Notes: generated by a model not told the origin, from the letters alone. A stretch of 64,000 bases of DNA from Actinacidiphila acididurans (GCF_016918855.1 NZ_JADKYB010000025.1:62001-126000); one strand, 5' to 3'; numbered from the stretch's first letter, positions 16,106-24,804 are shown. A program made the numbers and translations.

Positions 16106-17119
16106 CTAGAGGATGGCCAGGATGTCCAGGGTGAACACCAGGGTGGAGTTGGCCGGGATGCCGTTGTTGGCCTGGCTGCCGTAGGCCAGGTCGGGCGGGG
16201 TGACCAGCATGACCCGGCTGCCGGCCTTCTTGCCCGCCAGGCCCTGCTGCCAGCCCTTGATGAGCTGGGCCAGCGGGAAGGCGGCCAGCTCGCCGTGGGT
16301 GTAGCTGGCGTCGAACTCCTTGCCGGTGTCCCACAGCACGCCCTTGTACTGGAGCAGCAGGGTGTCGCTGGCCTTCACCACCGGGCCGTCGCCCTCGAGG
16401 ATGTAGTTCGAGACGAGCTTGGTGGGCGCCTTGGTCTTGGGGACGGTGATGGACGGCGCCTTGCCGTCGGTGTTGGTGCCGACCTTGGGCAGGCTCGCGT
16501 CGCTCTGGGCGGTGGCCTTGCCGGTGGCGGAGCTCTTGGCGTTGTAGCGGTTGAGCACGTCGACGACGAAGACCAGCGTGTCGGTGCCCTTGATGCCCGC
16601 GGCGGCGTTGCCGGAGCTGCCGTAGCCCAGGGCCGGCGGGATGGCCAGCTCGACCCGACTCTTGACCGTCTGGCCGACCAGGCCCTGGTCCCAGCCGGGG
16701 ATGACCTTGCCCTGGCCGATCACGTTGGTGTAGGTGCCGCGGCCGAAGGAGGTGTCGAAGACCTTCGCGGTGGACCAGATCTGCCCGAGGTAGTTCACCT
16801 GGATGTAGTCGCCGGCGGCGATCGCCGGCCCGTCGCCCTTGATCACGGTCTTGACCGCGAGGTCGGTGGCCGGGGTGCCCGGGCCCTTGGCGACGGTCGG
16901 CTTCTGGTTGAACGTGGCGCCGGCGGTGATGGCGGGCACCGGGCCGCTGACGGTCTTCGGGGTCGGCGTCGCGCTGGGCGTGGCCGCGGGGCTGGTGGTG
17001 GTCGCGGAGCCACTGGGCGACGGCGAGGAGGCCGAGTCGCTCTTCTTGTCGTTGCTGCCGCAGCCGGCGGCGGTCAGCAAGAGCGCGGGCACGGCGGCGA
17101 GTACGGAGCGACGGCGCAC
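16106..17119 (-). CDS. Two-domain FKBP-type peptidyl-prolyl isomerase lipoprotein
   Basis: A 337-aa exported protein from the GTG at 17119 (GAGGA just upstream). It starts VRRRSVLAAVPALLLTAAGC, a signal peptide with lipobox TAAGC, followed by a Ser/Thr/Pro-rich linker. Two FKBP domains follow: about residues 75-195 (IQVNYLGQIWSTAKVFDTSF, VIPGWDQGLVGQ, ALGYGSSGN) and 225-337 (LLQYKGVLWDTGKEFDAS, LIKGWQQGLAGKK, DLAYGSQANNGI). It should be anchored on the outer face of the membrane and assist folding of exported proteins. A longer frame to 17215 would bury the signal peptide and is rejected. It lies just downstream of pafA. Confidence 0.9.
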   Translation of the reverse strand: MRRRSVLAAVPALLLTAAGCGSNDKKSDSASSPSPSGSATTTSPAATPSATPTPKTVSGPVPAITAGATFNQKPTVAKGPGTPATDLAVKTVIKGDGPAIAAGDYIQVNYLGQIWSTAKVFDTSFGRGTYTNVIGQGKVIPGWDQGLVGQTVKSRVELAIPPALGYGSSGNAAAGIKGTDTLVFVVDVLNRYNAKSSATGKATAQSDASLPKVGTNTDGKAPSITVPKTKAPTKLVSNYILEGDGPVVKASDTLLLQYKGVLWDTGKEFDASYTHGELAAFPLAQLIKGWQQGLAGKKAGSRVMLVTPPDLAYGSQANNGIPANSTLVFTLDILAIL

Positions 17120-17224
17120 GGGGGTCCTCGTCTGGTGGTGGGTGCGGGGCGGTGGGGGGATCTCTGCTCGGGTCGTGGTCTGTGGTTTTGCCGCCCCACA
17201 CCCTACGGGGTGCACCTGTCCGGG

Positions 17225-18586
17225 TCACATACCGGCGATCAGCTTCTCCACCCGGTCGTCCACCGACCGGAACGGGTCCTTGCACAGCACGGTCCGCTGG
17301 GCCTGGTCGTTGAGCTTGAGGTGCACCCAGTCCACCGTGAAGTCACGGCGCTGCTCCTGGGCACGGCGGATGAAGTCGCCGCGCAGCCGGGCCCGGGTGG
17401 TCTGCGGGGGCACGGACTTGGCCTCGAAGATCTTCAGGTCGCTGCAGACCCGCTTGGCCTGGCCCTTGCGCTCCAGCAGGTAGTACAGCCCGCGCCGGCG
17501 GTGGATGTCGTGGTACGCGAGGTCTATCTGCGCGACCCGCGGGTGCGACATGGTGATGTTGTCCCGGCTCCGGTACCGCTCGATGAGCTGGTACTTCATG
17601 ACCCAGTCGATCTCGGTGCCGATCTTGCCCAGGTCCCCGCTGCCGATGGCGTCCAGGGTGCGGCCCCACAGCTCCAGCACCTGGTCGATCACGCCGGTGC
17701 GGATGCCGCGCCGCTCGCAGAACTCCACGGCCTTGGAGTAGTACTCCTGCTGGATGTCCAGCGCGGACGCCTCGCGGCCGGAGGCGAGCCGGACCTTGCG
17801 GCGGCCGGTGATGTCGTGGCTGACCTCGCGGATGGCCCGGATCGGGTTCTCCAGGGTGAGGTCGCGCATCACGGTGCCGGCCTCGATCATGCGCAGCACG
17901 AGGTCGGTGGCGCCGACCTTGAGCAGCATCGTGGTCTCGGACATGTTGGAGTCGCCCACGATCACGTGCAGCCGCCGGTACCGCTCGGCGTCGGCGTGCG
18001 GCTCGTCCCGGGTGTTGATGATGGGGCGGGAACGCGTGGTGGCCGAGCTGACGCCTTCCCAGATGTGCTCGGCGCGCTGGCTCACGCAGTACACGGCGCC
18101 GCGGGGGGTCTGCAGCACCTTGCCCGCGCCGCACAGGAGCTGCCGGGTGACGAGGAAGGGAATGAGGATGTCCGCCAGCCGGGAGAATTCCCCGTGGCGG
18201 GCCACCAGATAATTCTCGTGGCATCCGTAGGAGTTGCCGGCCGAGTCCGTGTTGTTCTTGAACAGGTACACGTCGCCCGCGATGCCCTCTTCGTGGAGCC
18301 GCCGTTCGGCGTCCACCAGCAGACCTTCGAGGATGCGCTCTCCGGCCTTGTCGTGCGTGACGAGTTCGGTGACGTTGTCGCACTCGGGAGTGGCGTACTC
18401 CGGGTGCGAGCCGACGTCGAGGTAGAGGCGGGCCCCATTGCGCAGGAAGACATTGCTGCTGCGGCCCCATGACACGACACGGCGGAAGAGGTACCGCGCC
18501 ACCTCGTCAGGGGACAGACGCCGCTGTCCCCTGAACGTGCATGTGACGCCGTACTCGTTCTCCAGCCCGAAAATGCGGCGGTCCAT
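17225..18586 (-). CDS. pafA: Pup-protein ligase PafA
   Basis: A 453-aa member of the carboxylate-amine ligase fold. It uses ATP to join the C-terminal glutamate of Pup to substrate lysines. Visible are FGLENEYGVT (residues 7-15; metal/ATP ligands), the catalytic base Asp57 in LYLDVGSHPEY, YLFKNNTDSAGNSYGCHENY near 107-126, RPIINTRDEPHADAERYRRLH and the C-terminal Pup-binding region ending VDDRVEKLIAGM. Dop (23293-24804) is its paralogue. The ATG at 18586 has TAATGT 6 nt upstream and no ribosome site, so the mRNA is probably leaderless; this box overlaps the end of the MFS gene. Confidence 0.97.
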   Translation of the reverse strand: MDRRIFGLENEYGVTCTFRGQRRLSPDEVARYLFRRVVSWGRSSNVFLRNGARLYLDVGSHPEYATPECDNVTELVTHDKAGERILEGLLVDAERRLHEEGIAGDVYLFKNNTDSAGNSYGCHENYLVARHGEFSRLADILIPFLVTRQLLCGAGKVLQTPRGAVYCVSQRAEHIWEGVSSATTRSRPIINTRDEPHADAERYRRLHVIVGDSNMSETTMLLKVGATDLVLRMIEAGTVMRDLTLENPIRAIREVSHDITGRRKVRLASGREASALDIQQEYYSKAVEFCERRGIRTGVIDQVLELWGRTLDAIGSGDLGKIGTEIDWVMKYQLIERYRSRDNITMSHPRVAQIDLAYHDIHRRRGLYYLLERKGQAKRVCSDLKIFEAKSVPPQTTRARLRGDFIRRAQEQRRDFTVDWVHLKLNDQAQRTVLCKDPFRSVDDRVEKLIAGM

Positions 18587-18592
18587 GTCTGA

Positions 18593-18598
18593 ACATTA
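18593..18598 (-). promoter_or_regulatory. Candidate -10 box of pafA (leaderless)
   Basis: TAATGT on the minus strand ends 6 nt before the pafA ATG and covers the stop codon of the upstream MFS gene, so pafA may be transcribed apart from the MFS gene. Confidence 0.4.
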
Positions 18599-19843
18599 CG
18601 CCTGATGCGTGGTGCTGAAACGGGGTTGCAGCGCACCGTTTCGATCTTTTTCCGGTCGACTTTCGAGGTTTGGCGGCGTCAGGATTCGGCCGGTGGACAG
18701 CAGTACGGCGCAGGCCACGGCCCCGCCCGCGGCGGCCACGGCGAATCCGGCGCGGGCCCCGCCGTGTTGCGCGGCGAGGCCCGCGGCGGCCGTGCCCAGG
18801 GCCGCGCCGACCCCGACGGCGGTGACCACCCAGGAGAACGCCTCGGTTACGGTGCCGGCCGGGGCGTGCCGGTCCACGACCAGGAAACCGCAGGCCAGAG
18901 TGGGTGCGAGGAAGATTCCGGCGAGGGCGGCGAGCAGGGCCGTCCAGAGGACGCCCGGGACGAGCAGAAGTGGCGGATAACACACCGCGAGACCGACCGA
19001 CAAGGCCCGCAGCCGCCGCTCGGGCACCGAGTCCCACTGCCGGGCGCCGTAGGCCAGGCCGCCGGCCAGGGCGCCTGCCCCATTGGCGGCCAGCAGCACG
19101 GCGGCCACCGGTCCGCCGCCGTGCGCGTCACCGTAGGCGACGGCGGCCAGCGAGATCGCGCCCAGCGCGATCCCCAGGAAGAAGCAGGCGGCGAGCAGCA
19201 CGGCCAGGCCCCGGGAGCGCAGGGCGCCCAGCCAGTGCGCCTCGCGCCGCTCGGCCCGCCACTGCCGGGAGGGCAGGGCGGTGACCACCACCAGGGTGCC
19301 GGCGACGCACAGGGCGCCGGTGAGCACCACCGCGGCGGCCTGGGAGACCGCGGCCACGGCGGCCGAGACCAGCAGCGGGCCGACGGTGAACAGCACCTCC
19401 TGGGCGGCGGCGTCCAGGGCGTACGCCTTCTGCACCCGTTCGGCCTCGCCCAGCACGGTGGGCCACAGTGCCCGCAGGCCGCCCTCCAGCGGCGGTGTGG
19501 CCACTCCGGCGAGCACCACGGCAAGGACGGCCAGCGGCAGCGGGGACGGGCCGGTGACGGCCAGCAGGACGAATCCGGCGGCCGACAGCAGCGCCGCGCC
19601 GGTCATCACCCTCGGCTGCCCGCGCCGGTCCACCATGCGCCCCAGCAGCGGCTGGCCGACGGCGACGGCGAGGCCGTACAGCGCCGACAGGGTGCCGGCC
19701 AGGCCGTAGCCGGCGCCCTGGGAGCGCAGGAAGAGCACCACGGCGAGCGCGGCCATGGCGTTGGGCAGCCGGCCCAGCAGGGTGCCGCCGAGCAGCCGCG
19801 CGGCGTACGGCGTACGCAGCAGGTCCCCGTATCCGCTTGCCAT
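18596..19843 (-). CDS. Major facilitator superfamily transporter
   Basis: A 415-aa membrane protein with about 12 hydrophobic helices and the MFS loop 2-3 signature GQPLLGRMVDRRGQPRVM near residue 70. The protein starts MASGYGDLLRTPYAARLLGG. It is most like drug or metabolite exporters, but the substrate cannot be read from sequence. It is divergent from a LacI-family regulator (19985), and the 141-bp gap between them holds a palindromic TA-rich site, so that regulator probably controls it. The pair sits between pafA and prcA and is not part of the Pup pathway. Confidence 0.88.
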   Translation of the reverse strand: MASGYGDLLRTPYAARLLGGTLLGRLPNAMAALAVVLFLRSQGAGYGLAGTLSALYGLAVAVGQPLLGRMVDRRGQPRVMTGAALLSAAGFVLLAVTGPSPLPLAVLAVVLAGVATPPLEGGLRALWPTVLGEAERVQKAYALDAAAQEVLFTVGPLLVSAAVAAVSQAAAVVLTGALCVAGTLVVVTALPSRQWRAERREAHWLGALRSRGLAVLLAACFFLGIALGAISLAAVAYGDAHGGGPVAAVLLAANGAGALAGGLAYGARQWDSVPERRLRALSVGLAVCYPPLLLVPGVLWTALLAALAGIFLAPTLACGFLVVDRHAPAGTVTEAFSWVVTAVGVGAALGTAAAGLAAQHGGARAGFAVAAAGGAVACAVLLSTGRILTPPNLESRPEKDRNGALQPRFSTTHQA

Positions 19844-19878
19844 CCCCGGCCCCTCTCCCCCACCTGCCCAGCGGCAGT

Positions 19879-19890
19879 GTTACGTATAAC
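19879..19890. promoter_or_regulatory. Candidate operator between MFS and LacI genes
   Basis: GTTACGTATAAC is an imperfect palindrome (GTTA....TAAC) followed 12 bp on by the related CATACGTAC. It is the only TA-rich stretch in the divergent 141-bp gap and may be the site of the LacI-family regulator or contain -10 elements. Confidence 0.35.
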
Positions 19891-19984
19891 GTGGCTGGTC
19901 ATACGTACCATGGCGCATGCGCGCGGGTAAACCCGCGCGGTGCGGGCCGGGGACGGCCGGGGAAGCACGAAGGGGCGTACGGCG

Positions 19985-21019
19985 ATGGCCAGCGGCGGGA
20001 TCCGGCCGACCTCGCGGGACGTGGCGCGGGCCGCGGGGGTCTCGCAGGCCACCGTGTCGCTGGTGCTGGGCGACAAGTGGCGCGGCCGGGTCTCGGAGCG
20101 CACGGCCGCGGTCGTCCGGGAGGCCGCCGGCGACCTGGGCTACGCCCCCAACCTGGCGGCCCGCTCGCTGCGCACGGGCCGCACCAGGACCGCCCTGCTG
20201 GTCGTGCCCGCGCTCACCCACGAATACTTCGCCCGGGTCTACACCGGGGCCGCCGCGGTGGCCGCCGAGCACGGCTTCGGGGTGGTGCTCTACCCGTCGC
20301 CGGCCGGCACCGGCCCGGCCCGGGACCCCTTCGGCTCGGCCCGGGCGGCCATCGACGGCGTGCTGGCCTCCTCGATGGCCGCGGACGCCCTGGCCGGCAT
20401 CGGTGAAGGGGGCCGGGCCGGCGGGCTGCCCCTGGTCATGCTGGACAGCGACCCGGCGGCTCCCGGCGGGCCGCCCACGGTCAACCTCGCCGTCGCCGAC
20501 GGCATCCGCCAGGTCGCCCGGCACCTGCTGGCACTGGGCCACCGGCGCATCATCCACCTGGCGAGCGACGTCGACACCTGGACCTTCCGGGTCCGTGCCG
20601 ACACGGTGGCCGCCGAGCTCCGCGCCGTCCCCGGCGCCCTGCTGCGCACCGAGCGCTGCGCCCTGGACGTCACCGCCGCCCGCGACGCCGCCCTGCGGGC
20701 CCTCACCGCTTCCGGCCCGCGCCCCACCGCTGTGCTGTGCGACGGCGACACCCTGGCCGCGGGCGCCTGCAAGGCCGCCCGCCACTTGGGGCTGCACGTC
20801 CCGCGGGACCTGTCGGTCTCGGGCTTTGACGACCTGTCACTGGCCACCGCGCTCGACCCCGAACTCACCACGGTCCGGCTGCCCGCCGAACAGGTCGGCG
20901 GCGCCGGCATGTCCGCCCTGCTCACCCTCCTGCGGGGCGACCACCCCGCCCCCGTGGACCTGCCGGTGGAACTGGTGGTGCGGGGCTCGACGGGCCCGGT
21001 GGCCGCGAAAGAGGCGTGA
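19985..21019 (+). CDS. LacI-family transcription regulator
   Basis: A 344-aa repressor-type protein. The N-terminal LacI helix-turn-helix reads TSRDVARAAGVSQATVSLVLG, followed by the hinge-helix region LGYAPNLAARSLRTGRT, and a periplasmic-binding-protein-like ligand domain (ALLVVPALTHEYFARVYTGA, LVMLDSD, DLSVSGFDDLSLATALDPELTTVRLP). The ATG at 19985 has GAAGGGG upstream. It is divergent from the MFS transporter gene. The ligand is unknown, probably a small sugar-like or nucleoside-like molecule. It ends before the bidirectional hairpin at 21025-21058. Confidence 0.92.
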   Translation: MASGGIRPTSRDVARAAGVSQATVSLVLGDKWRGRVSERTAAVVREAAGDLGYAPNLAARSLRTGRTRTALLVVPALTHEYFARVYTGAAAVAAEHGFGVVLYPSPAGTGPARDPFGSARAAIDGVLASSMAADALAGIGEGGRAGGLPLVMLDSDPAAPGGPPTVNLAVADGIRQVARHLLALGHRRIIHLASDVDTWTFRVRADTVAAELRAVPGALLRTERCALDVTAARDAALRALTASGPRPTAVLCDGDTLAAGACKAARHLGLHVPRDLSVSGFDDLSLATALDPELTTVRLPAEQVGGAGMSALLTLLRGDHPAPVDLPVELVVRGSTGPVAAKEA

Positions 21020-21024
21020 ACGTG

Positions 21025-21058
21025 CGGACGGGCCGGGGGCGTACCCCCGGCCCGTCCG
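21025..21058. terminator. Bidirectional hairpin between lacI-type gene and prcA
   Basis: CGGACGGGCCGGGGG-CGTA-CCCCCGGCCCGTCCG: a perfect 15-bp stem with a 4-nt loop, 5 nt after the regulator stop and 46 nt after the prcA stop. It should end both convergent transcripts. Confidence 0.8.
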
Positions 21059-21074
21059 TCCGCGCCTGTTCGCC

Positions 21075-21106
21075 ACTCCTCGTCGGAGCTACTCCTCGTC
21101 GGAGCT
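21075..21106. repeat. 16-bp tandem repeat at the 3' end of prcA
   Basis: ACTCCTCGTCGGAGCT occurs at 21075-21090 and 21091-21106, and a third diverged copy (ACTCCTTGTCGG) continues into the coding end of prcA. The prcA stop (21105-21107) falls on the junction, so the gene end looks as if it was duplicated. Confidence 0.7.
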
Positions 21107-21851
21107 ACTCCTTGTCGGACGACTCGTCCGTGTCGCCCTCGGAGGTGCCCTCCGTGCCCAGCAGCCGGCTCAGCTGGCTGCCGAGGATCCGCTTGAACTT
21201 CCGCTGCTGCGGCCGGGTGCGGTCGAGCACGGCCACTTCGAGCTGCTCGGCGGTGAGCGTGCGCGGCTCGCCGCCGTTCGTGTCGCGGCTGAGCGACTCC
21301 ACCGCCAGCTCCAGCGCCTCCGCCAGGCTCAGCCCGTCCCGGTGCCGCTGGTCCAGGAAGCTGCCGATCTGGTCGGAGTTGCCGCCGACGGCGACCGCGC
21401 CGTGCTCGTCCACGATGGACCCGTCGTGCGGCAGCCGGTAGATCTGGTCGTCCTCGGGGGCGGAGCCGACCTCGGCGACGATCAGCTCGACCTCGTAGGG
21501 CTTCTCGCCGACGCTGGAGAAGATCGTGCCGAGCGTCTGCGCGTAGACGTTGGCCAGACCGCGGGCGGTCACGTCGTCCCGGTCGTAGGTGAAGCCGCGC
21601 AGGTCGGCGTACCGCACGCCGCCGATCCGCAGGTTCTCGAACTCGTTGTACTTGCCGACCGCCGCGAAGGCGATCCGGTCGTAGATCTCGCTGACCTTGT
21701 GAAGGGCCCGGGACGGGTTCTCCGCCACGAAGACGATGCCGTCGGTGTACTGGATCACGACGACGCTGCGGCCACGCGCGATGCCCTTGCGGGCGTACTC
21801 GGCACGGTCCGCCATGGCCTGCTGGGGCGATACGTAAAAGGGCGTGGACAC
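21105..21851 (-). CDS. prcA: 20S proteasome alpha subunit PrcA
   Basis: A 248-aa alpha-type subunit forming the outer rings and gates of the proteasome. It begins MSTPFYVSPQQAMADRAEYARKGIARG, the alpha-specific H0 helix and gate region. The body carries VVVIQYTDGIVFVAENPS, IAFAAVGKYNEFENLRIGG and AVAVGGNSDQIGSFLDQRH. It has no propeptide or catalytic threonine. The C-terminus is acidic and Ser-rich (TEGTSEGDTDESSDKE) and ends inside a tandem repeat. It lies 89 nt after prcB on the same strand, so prcBA are co-transcribed. Confidence 0.97.
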   Translation of the reverse strand: MSTPFYVSPQQAMADRAEYARKGIARGRSVVVIQYTDGIVFVAENPSRALHKVSEIYDRIAFAAVGKYNEFENLRIGGVRYADLRGFTYDRDDVTARGLANVYAQTLGTIFSSVGEKPYEVELIVAEVGSAPEDDQIYRLPHDGSIVDEHGAVAVGGNSDQIGSFLDQRHRDGLSLAEALELAVESLSRDTNGGEPRTLTAEQLEVAVLDRTRPQQRKFKRILGSQLSRLLGTEGTSEGDTDESSDKE

Positions 21852-21940
21852 CGGCTAACCGTGCCTTTCTGCTGTCGTCGCTGGGAACGTCACTGGGGAC
21901 GCGGGGTGCTGCCGGCCACCGCGGATCGCCGGGGCGGCCG

Positions 21941-22789
21941 TCACAGCACCTCGGCCCGGGGTCCGTCCGGCTGCGCCAGCCGCCCGTCGATCACCGTGCG
22001 GGCGATCTCGGCGACCTCGTCCTCGCCCAGCCGCCGGAAGCCCTCGTCGGTGATCGAGGTGATGATCGGGTAGATCCGCCGGGACAGGTCCGGACCGCCG
22101 GTGGCCGAGTCGTCGTCCGCCGCGTCGTAGAGCGCCTGGATCACCGCGGTGGCGAGCTGACGCTCGGTGAGGTCGCTGCGGTACAGCTTCTTCAGGGCGC
22201 CGCGGGCGAACACCGAGCCGGAGCCGGTGGCCGCGAAGCCGATTTCCTCGCTGCGGCCGCCGGTCACGTCGTACGAGAAGATGCGGCCCTTCTCGCGGTC
22301 CGTGTCGTACCCGGCGAACAGCGGGACCACGGCCAGGCCCTGCAGGGCCATGCCGAGGTTGCTGCGGATCATCGTGGACAGGCGGTTGGCCTTGCCCTCC
22401 AGGGACAGGGTCGCCCCTTCGATCTTCTCGTAGTGTTCCAGCTCGAGCTGGAACAGCTTGACCATCTCCACGGCCAGGCCCGCGGTGCCGGCGATGCCGA
22501 CCGCGGAGTACTCGTCGGCCGGGAAGACCTTCTCGATGTCGCGCTGGGCGATCAGGTTGCCCATCGTGGCCCGGCGGTCACCCGCCAGGATCACGCCGCC
22601 GTCGAAGGCGGCGGCCACGATGGTCGTGCCGTGCGGCAGTTCCACGGCGCCCTTGAGCGGAGGCAGCGTGCGGTTCCCGGGGAGCAGCTCGGGGGAGTGC
22701 TCACCGAGGAAGTCGAGGAACGAGGACGAGCCGGGCGTCAGGAAGGCGGCCGGCAGACGCCCGGTGGTGCTGCGAGTGTTGGCTTCCAC
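21941..22789 (-). CDS. prcB: 20S proteasome beta subunit PrcB
   Basis: A 282-aa catalytic subunit. The propeptide is 54 residues (MEANTRSTTGRLPAAFLTPG...ELPHG), and cleavage exposes Thr55 in GTTIVAAAFDGGVILAGDRR, the N-terminal nucleophile. Asp and Lys partners of the active site lie in the AGDRRATMGN region. After assembly with PrcA it degrades proteins delivered by the ARC/Mpa ATPase. The ATG at 22789 has GGAAGGAAA upstream. A TAGGGT box lies 36 nt in front of the start. Confidence 0.97.
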   Translation of the reverse strand: MEANTRSTTGRLPAAFLTPGSSSFLDFLGEHSPELLPGNRTLPPLKGAVELPHGTTIVAAAFDGGVILAGDRRATMGNLIAQRDIEKVFPADEYSAVGIAGTAGLAVEMVKLFQLELEHYEKIEGATLSLEGKANRLSTMIRSNLGMALQGLAVVPLFAGYDTDREKGRIFSYDVTGGRSEEIGFAATGSGSVFARGALKKLYRSDLTERQLATAVIQALYDAADDDSATGGPDLSRRIYPIITSITDEGFRRLGEDEVAEIARTVIDGRLAQPDGPRAEVL

Positions 22790-22824
22790 GCGTTTCCTTC
22801 CACACGATCAAGAAGTCGGTACGG

Positions 22825-22830
22825 ACCCTA
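22825..22830 (-). promoter_or_regulatory. Candidate -10 box of prcB
   Basis: TAGGGT on the minus strand in the pup-prcB gap, 35 nt before the prcB ATG. Identical hexamers occur before pup and arc, which suggests prcBA has a promoter besides read-through from pup. Confidence 0.4.
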
Positions 22831-22896
22831 CCCCTGGCCCGGAAATCCATCCGCCCCGCGGTCTGCGGGCCGCGGGGCGAGTGGATCGGGTGCGGC

Positions 22897-23115
22897 TTAC
22901 TCGCCGCCCTTCTGCACGAACGACCGGACGAAGTCCTCCGCGTTCTCCTCCAGGACGTCGTCGATCTCGTCCAGGACCGAGTCGACGTCGTCCGAAAGCT
23001 TCTCGTGGCGTTCCTTGAGGTCCGCGGCCGCCTCAGCGTCCTGCTGGACCTCCTCGACCTCCTCCGTGGCACGCGTCGCCCGCTGCTGTCCGCCGTCGGT
23101 GTCCTTAGTGGCCAT
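22897..23115 (-). CDS. pup: Prokaryotic ubiquitin-like protein Pup
   Basis: A 72-aa protein starting MATKDTDGGQQRATRATEEV, mostly charged and predicted disordered or coiled (DAEAAADLKERHEKLSDDVD), ending FVQKGGE. The C-terminal residue is already Glu, so PafA can use it directly; mycobacterial Pup ends in Gln and must first be deamidated by Dop. The central helix region binds the coiled coils of ARC/Mpa. The ATG at 23115 was chosen because the family starts M-A-T/S-K; an upstream frame to 23142 adds nine residues. It lies between dop and prcB. Confidence 0.97.
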   Translation of the reverse strand: MATKDTDGGQQRATRATEEVEEVQQDAEAAADLKERHEKLSDDVDSVLDEIDDVLEENAEDFVRSFVQKGGE

Positions 23116-23209
23116 GTCCCTCACCCCGCTCGATTCGTGCACTCGTTGCCTGCCGTGCCTGAGCCGTACGAGTTCCGTACCGGTCCCGGCGGGACCCGTA
23201 CAAGATCAG

Positions 23210-23215
23210 ACCCTA
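23210..23215 (-). promoter_or_regulatory. Candidate -10 box of pup
   Basis: TAGGGT on the minus strand in the 177-bp dop-pup gap, about 94 nt before the pup start. The gap holds no other gene. This points to a separate promoter for pup and prcBA. Confidence 0.35.
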
Positions 23216-23292
23216 CAAGCAGGGTCCGACATCGGCTCCCGTTCAGCTCAACGTACGACCGCCTCTGGGTTGTTTCCCGGTTCTGGACCGTT

Positions 23293-24804
23293 TCAGCCCC
23301 CGGACAGGATCCGCACCAGTTCCTCGGCGGTGCGGCACCGGTCCAGCAGCTCCTTGACGTGCTTGCGAGTGCCCCGCAGCGGCTCCAGGGTGGGCACCCG
23401 CTGGAGCGAGTCCCGGCCCGGCAGGTCGAAGATCACCGAGTCCCAGGAGGCGGCGGCCACGTCGTCCGCGTACTGCTCCAGGCAGCGGCCGCGGAAGTAG
23501 GCCCTGGTGTCCTCAGGCGGGTGCGTGACGGCCCGCACGACGTCTGCCTCGTCCAGCAGGCGCTGCATGCGTCCACGGGCCGCCAGGCGGTTGTACAGGC
23601 CCTTGTCGGGGCGTACGTCCGCGTACTGGAGGTCCACCAGGTGCAGCCGGGCGGCGTCCCAGCCCAGGCCGTCGCGGCGCCGGTAGCCCTCCAGCAGTTC
23701 CAGCTTGGCGACCCAGTCCAGCTCGCCGGCCAGGCTCATTGGATCGCGCTCCAGCCGGTTCAGCACGTCCTCCCAGCGGCCCAGGACGTCCCTGGTCTGC
23801 TCGTCGGCGTCCGAGCCGTAGCGCTCCTCGACGTATTTGCGGGCCAGCTCGTAGTACTCCATCTGGAGCTGCACGGCGGTCAGGGTGCGGCCGTTGCGCA
23901 GCGTGACCAGGCGTTTGAGCCCGGGGTCGTGGGAGACCTCGTGCAGGGTGCGCACGGGCTGGTCCACGGCCAGGTCGACCTTGATGAAGGCGTCCTCGAT
24001 CATGGACAGCACCAGCGAGGTGGTGCCCAGCTTGAGGTAGGTGGACAGCTCGGAGAGGTTGGCGTCGCCGATGATCACGTGCAGCCGGCGGTACTTCTCG
24101 GCGTCGGAGTGCGGCTCGTCCCGGGTGTTGATGATGGGCCGTTTGAGGGTCGTCTCCAGCCCCACCTCGACCTCGAAGTAGTCGGCCCGCTGGCTGAGCT
24201 GGAAGCCGTCCTCGTGGCCGTCCTGGCCGATGCCGACCCGGCCCGCGCCGGTGACGACCTGGCGGGAGACGAAGAAGGGCGTCAGGTGGCGCACGATGTC
24301 GGAGAACGGCGTCTCCCGCTTCATCAGGTAGTTCTCGTGCGTGCCGTAGGAGGCGCCCTTGTTGTCGGTGTTGTTCTTGTACAGGTGGATCGGCTGGGCG
24401 CCGGGGAGCTGGGCGGCCCGCATCGCCGCCTCGGCCATGATCCGCTCGCCGGCCTTGTCCCACAGCACCGCGTCGCGCGGGTTGGTCACTTCGGGTGACG
24501 AGTACTCCGGATGGGCGTGGTCGACGTAGAGCCGCGCGCCATTGGTGAGGATGACGTTGGCCAGGCCGATGTCCTCGTCGGTGAGCTGGGTGGTGTCCGC
24601 CGCGTCCCGGGCCAGGTCGAAGCCGCGGGCGTCCCGCAGCGGATTCTCTTCCTCGAAGTCCCACCGGGCCCGCCGCGCCCGGTGCATCGCCGCCGCGTAG
24701 GCGTTGACGATCTGGGACGAGGTGAGCATGGCATTGGCGTTCGGGTGGCCGGGAACGGAGATGCCGTACTCCGTCTCGATGCCCATTACTCGCCGTACGG
24801 TCAT
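23293..24804 (-). CDS. dop: Pup deamidase/depupylase Dop
   Basis: A 503-aa PafA paralogue that hydrolyses the isopeptide bond between Pup and its targets (and deamidates Pup where it ends in Gln). Visible: MGIETEYGIS (7-16), the Dop-specific loop RWDFEEENPLRDARGFDLARD (about 47-67), the catalytic Asp95 in LYVDHAHPEYSSPE, LYKNNTDNKGASYGTHENYL and KRPIINTRDEPHSDAEKYRRLH. The C-terminus lacks the PafA Pup-groove ending. As Pup here ends in Glu, its main role should be depupylation. It is 97 nt downstream of arc on the same strand. Confidence 0.97.
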   Translation of the reverse strand: MTVRRVMGIETEYGISVPGHPNANAMLTSSQIVNAYAAAMHRARRARWDFEEENPLRDARGFDLARDAADTTQLTDEDIGLANVILTNGARLYVDHAHPEYSSPEVTNPRDAVLWDKAGERIMAEAAMRAAQLPGAQPIHLYKNNTDNKGASYGTHENYLMKRETPFSDIVRHLTPFFVSRQVVTGAGRVGIGQDGHEDGFQLSQRADYFEVEVGLETTLKRPIINTRDEPHSDAEKYRRLHVIIGDANLSELSTYLKLGTTSLVLSMIEDAFIKVDLAVDQPVRTLHEVSHDPGLKRLVTLRNGRTLTAVQLQMEYYELARKYVEERYGSDADEQTRDVLGRWEDVLNRLERDPMSLAGELDWVAKLELLEGYRRRDGLGWDAARLHLVDLQYADVRPDKGLYNRLAARGRMQRLLDEADVVRAVTHPPEDTRAYFRGRCLEQYADDVAAASWDSVIFDLPGRDSLQRVPTLEPLRGTRKHVKELLDRCRTAEELVRILSGG

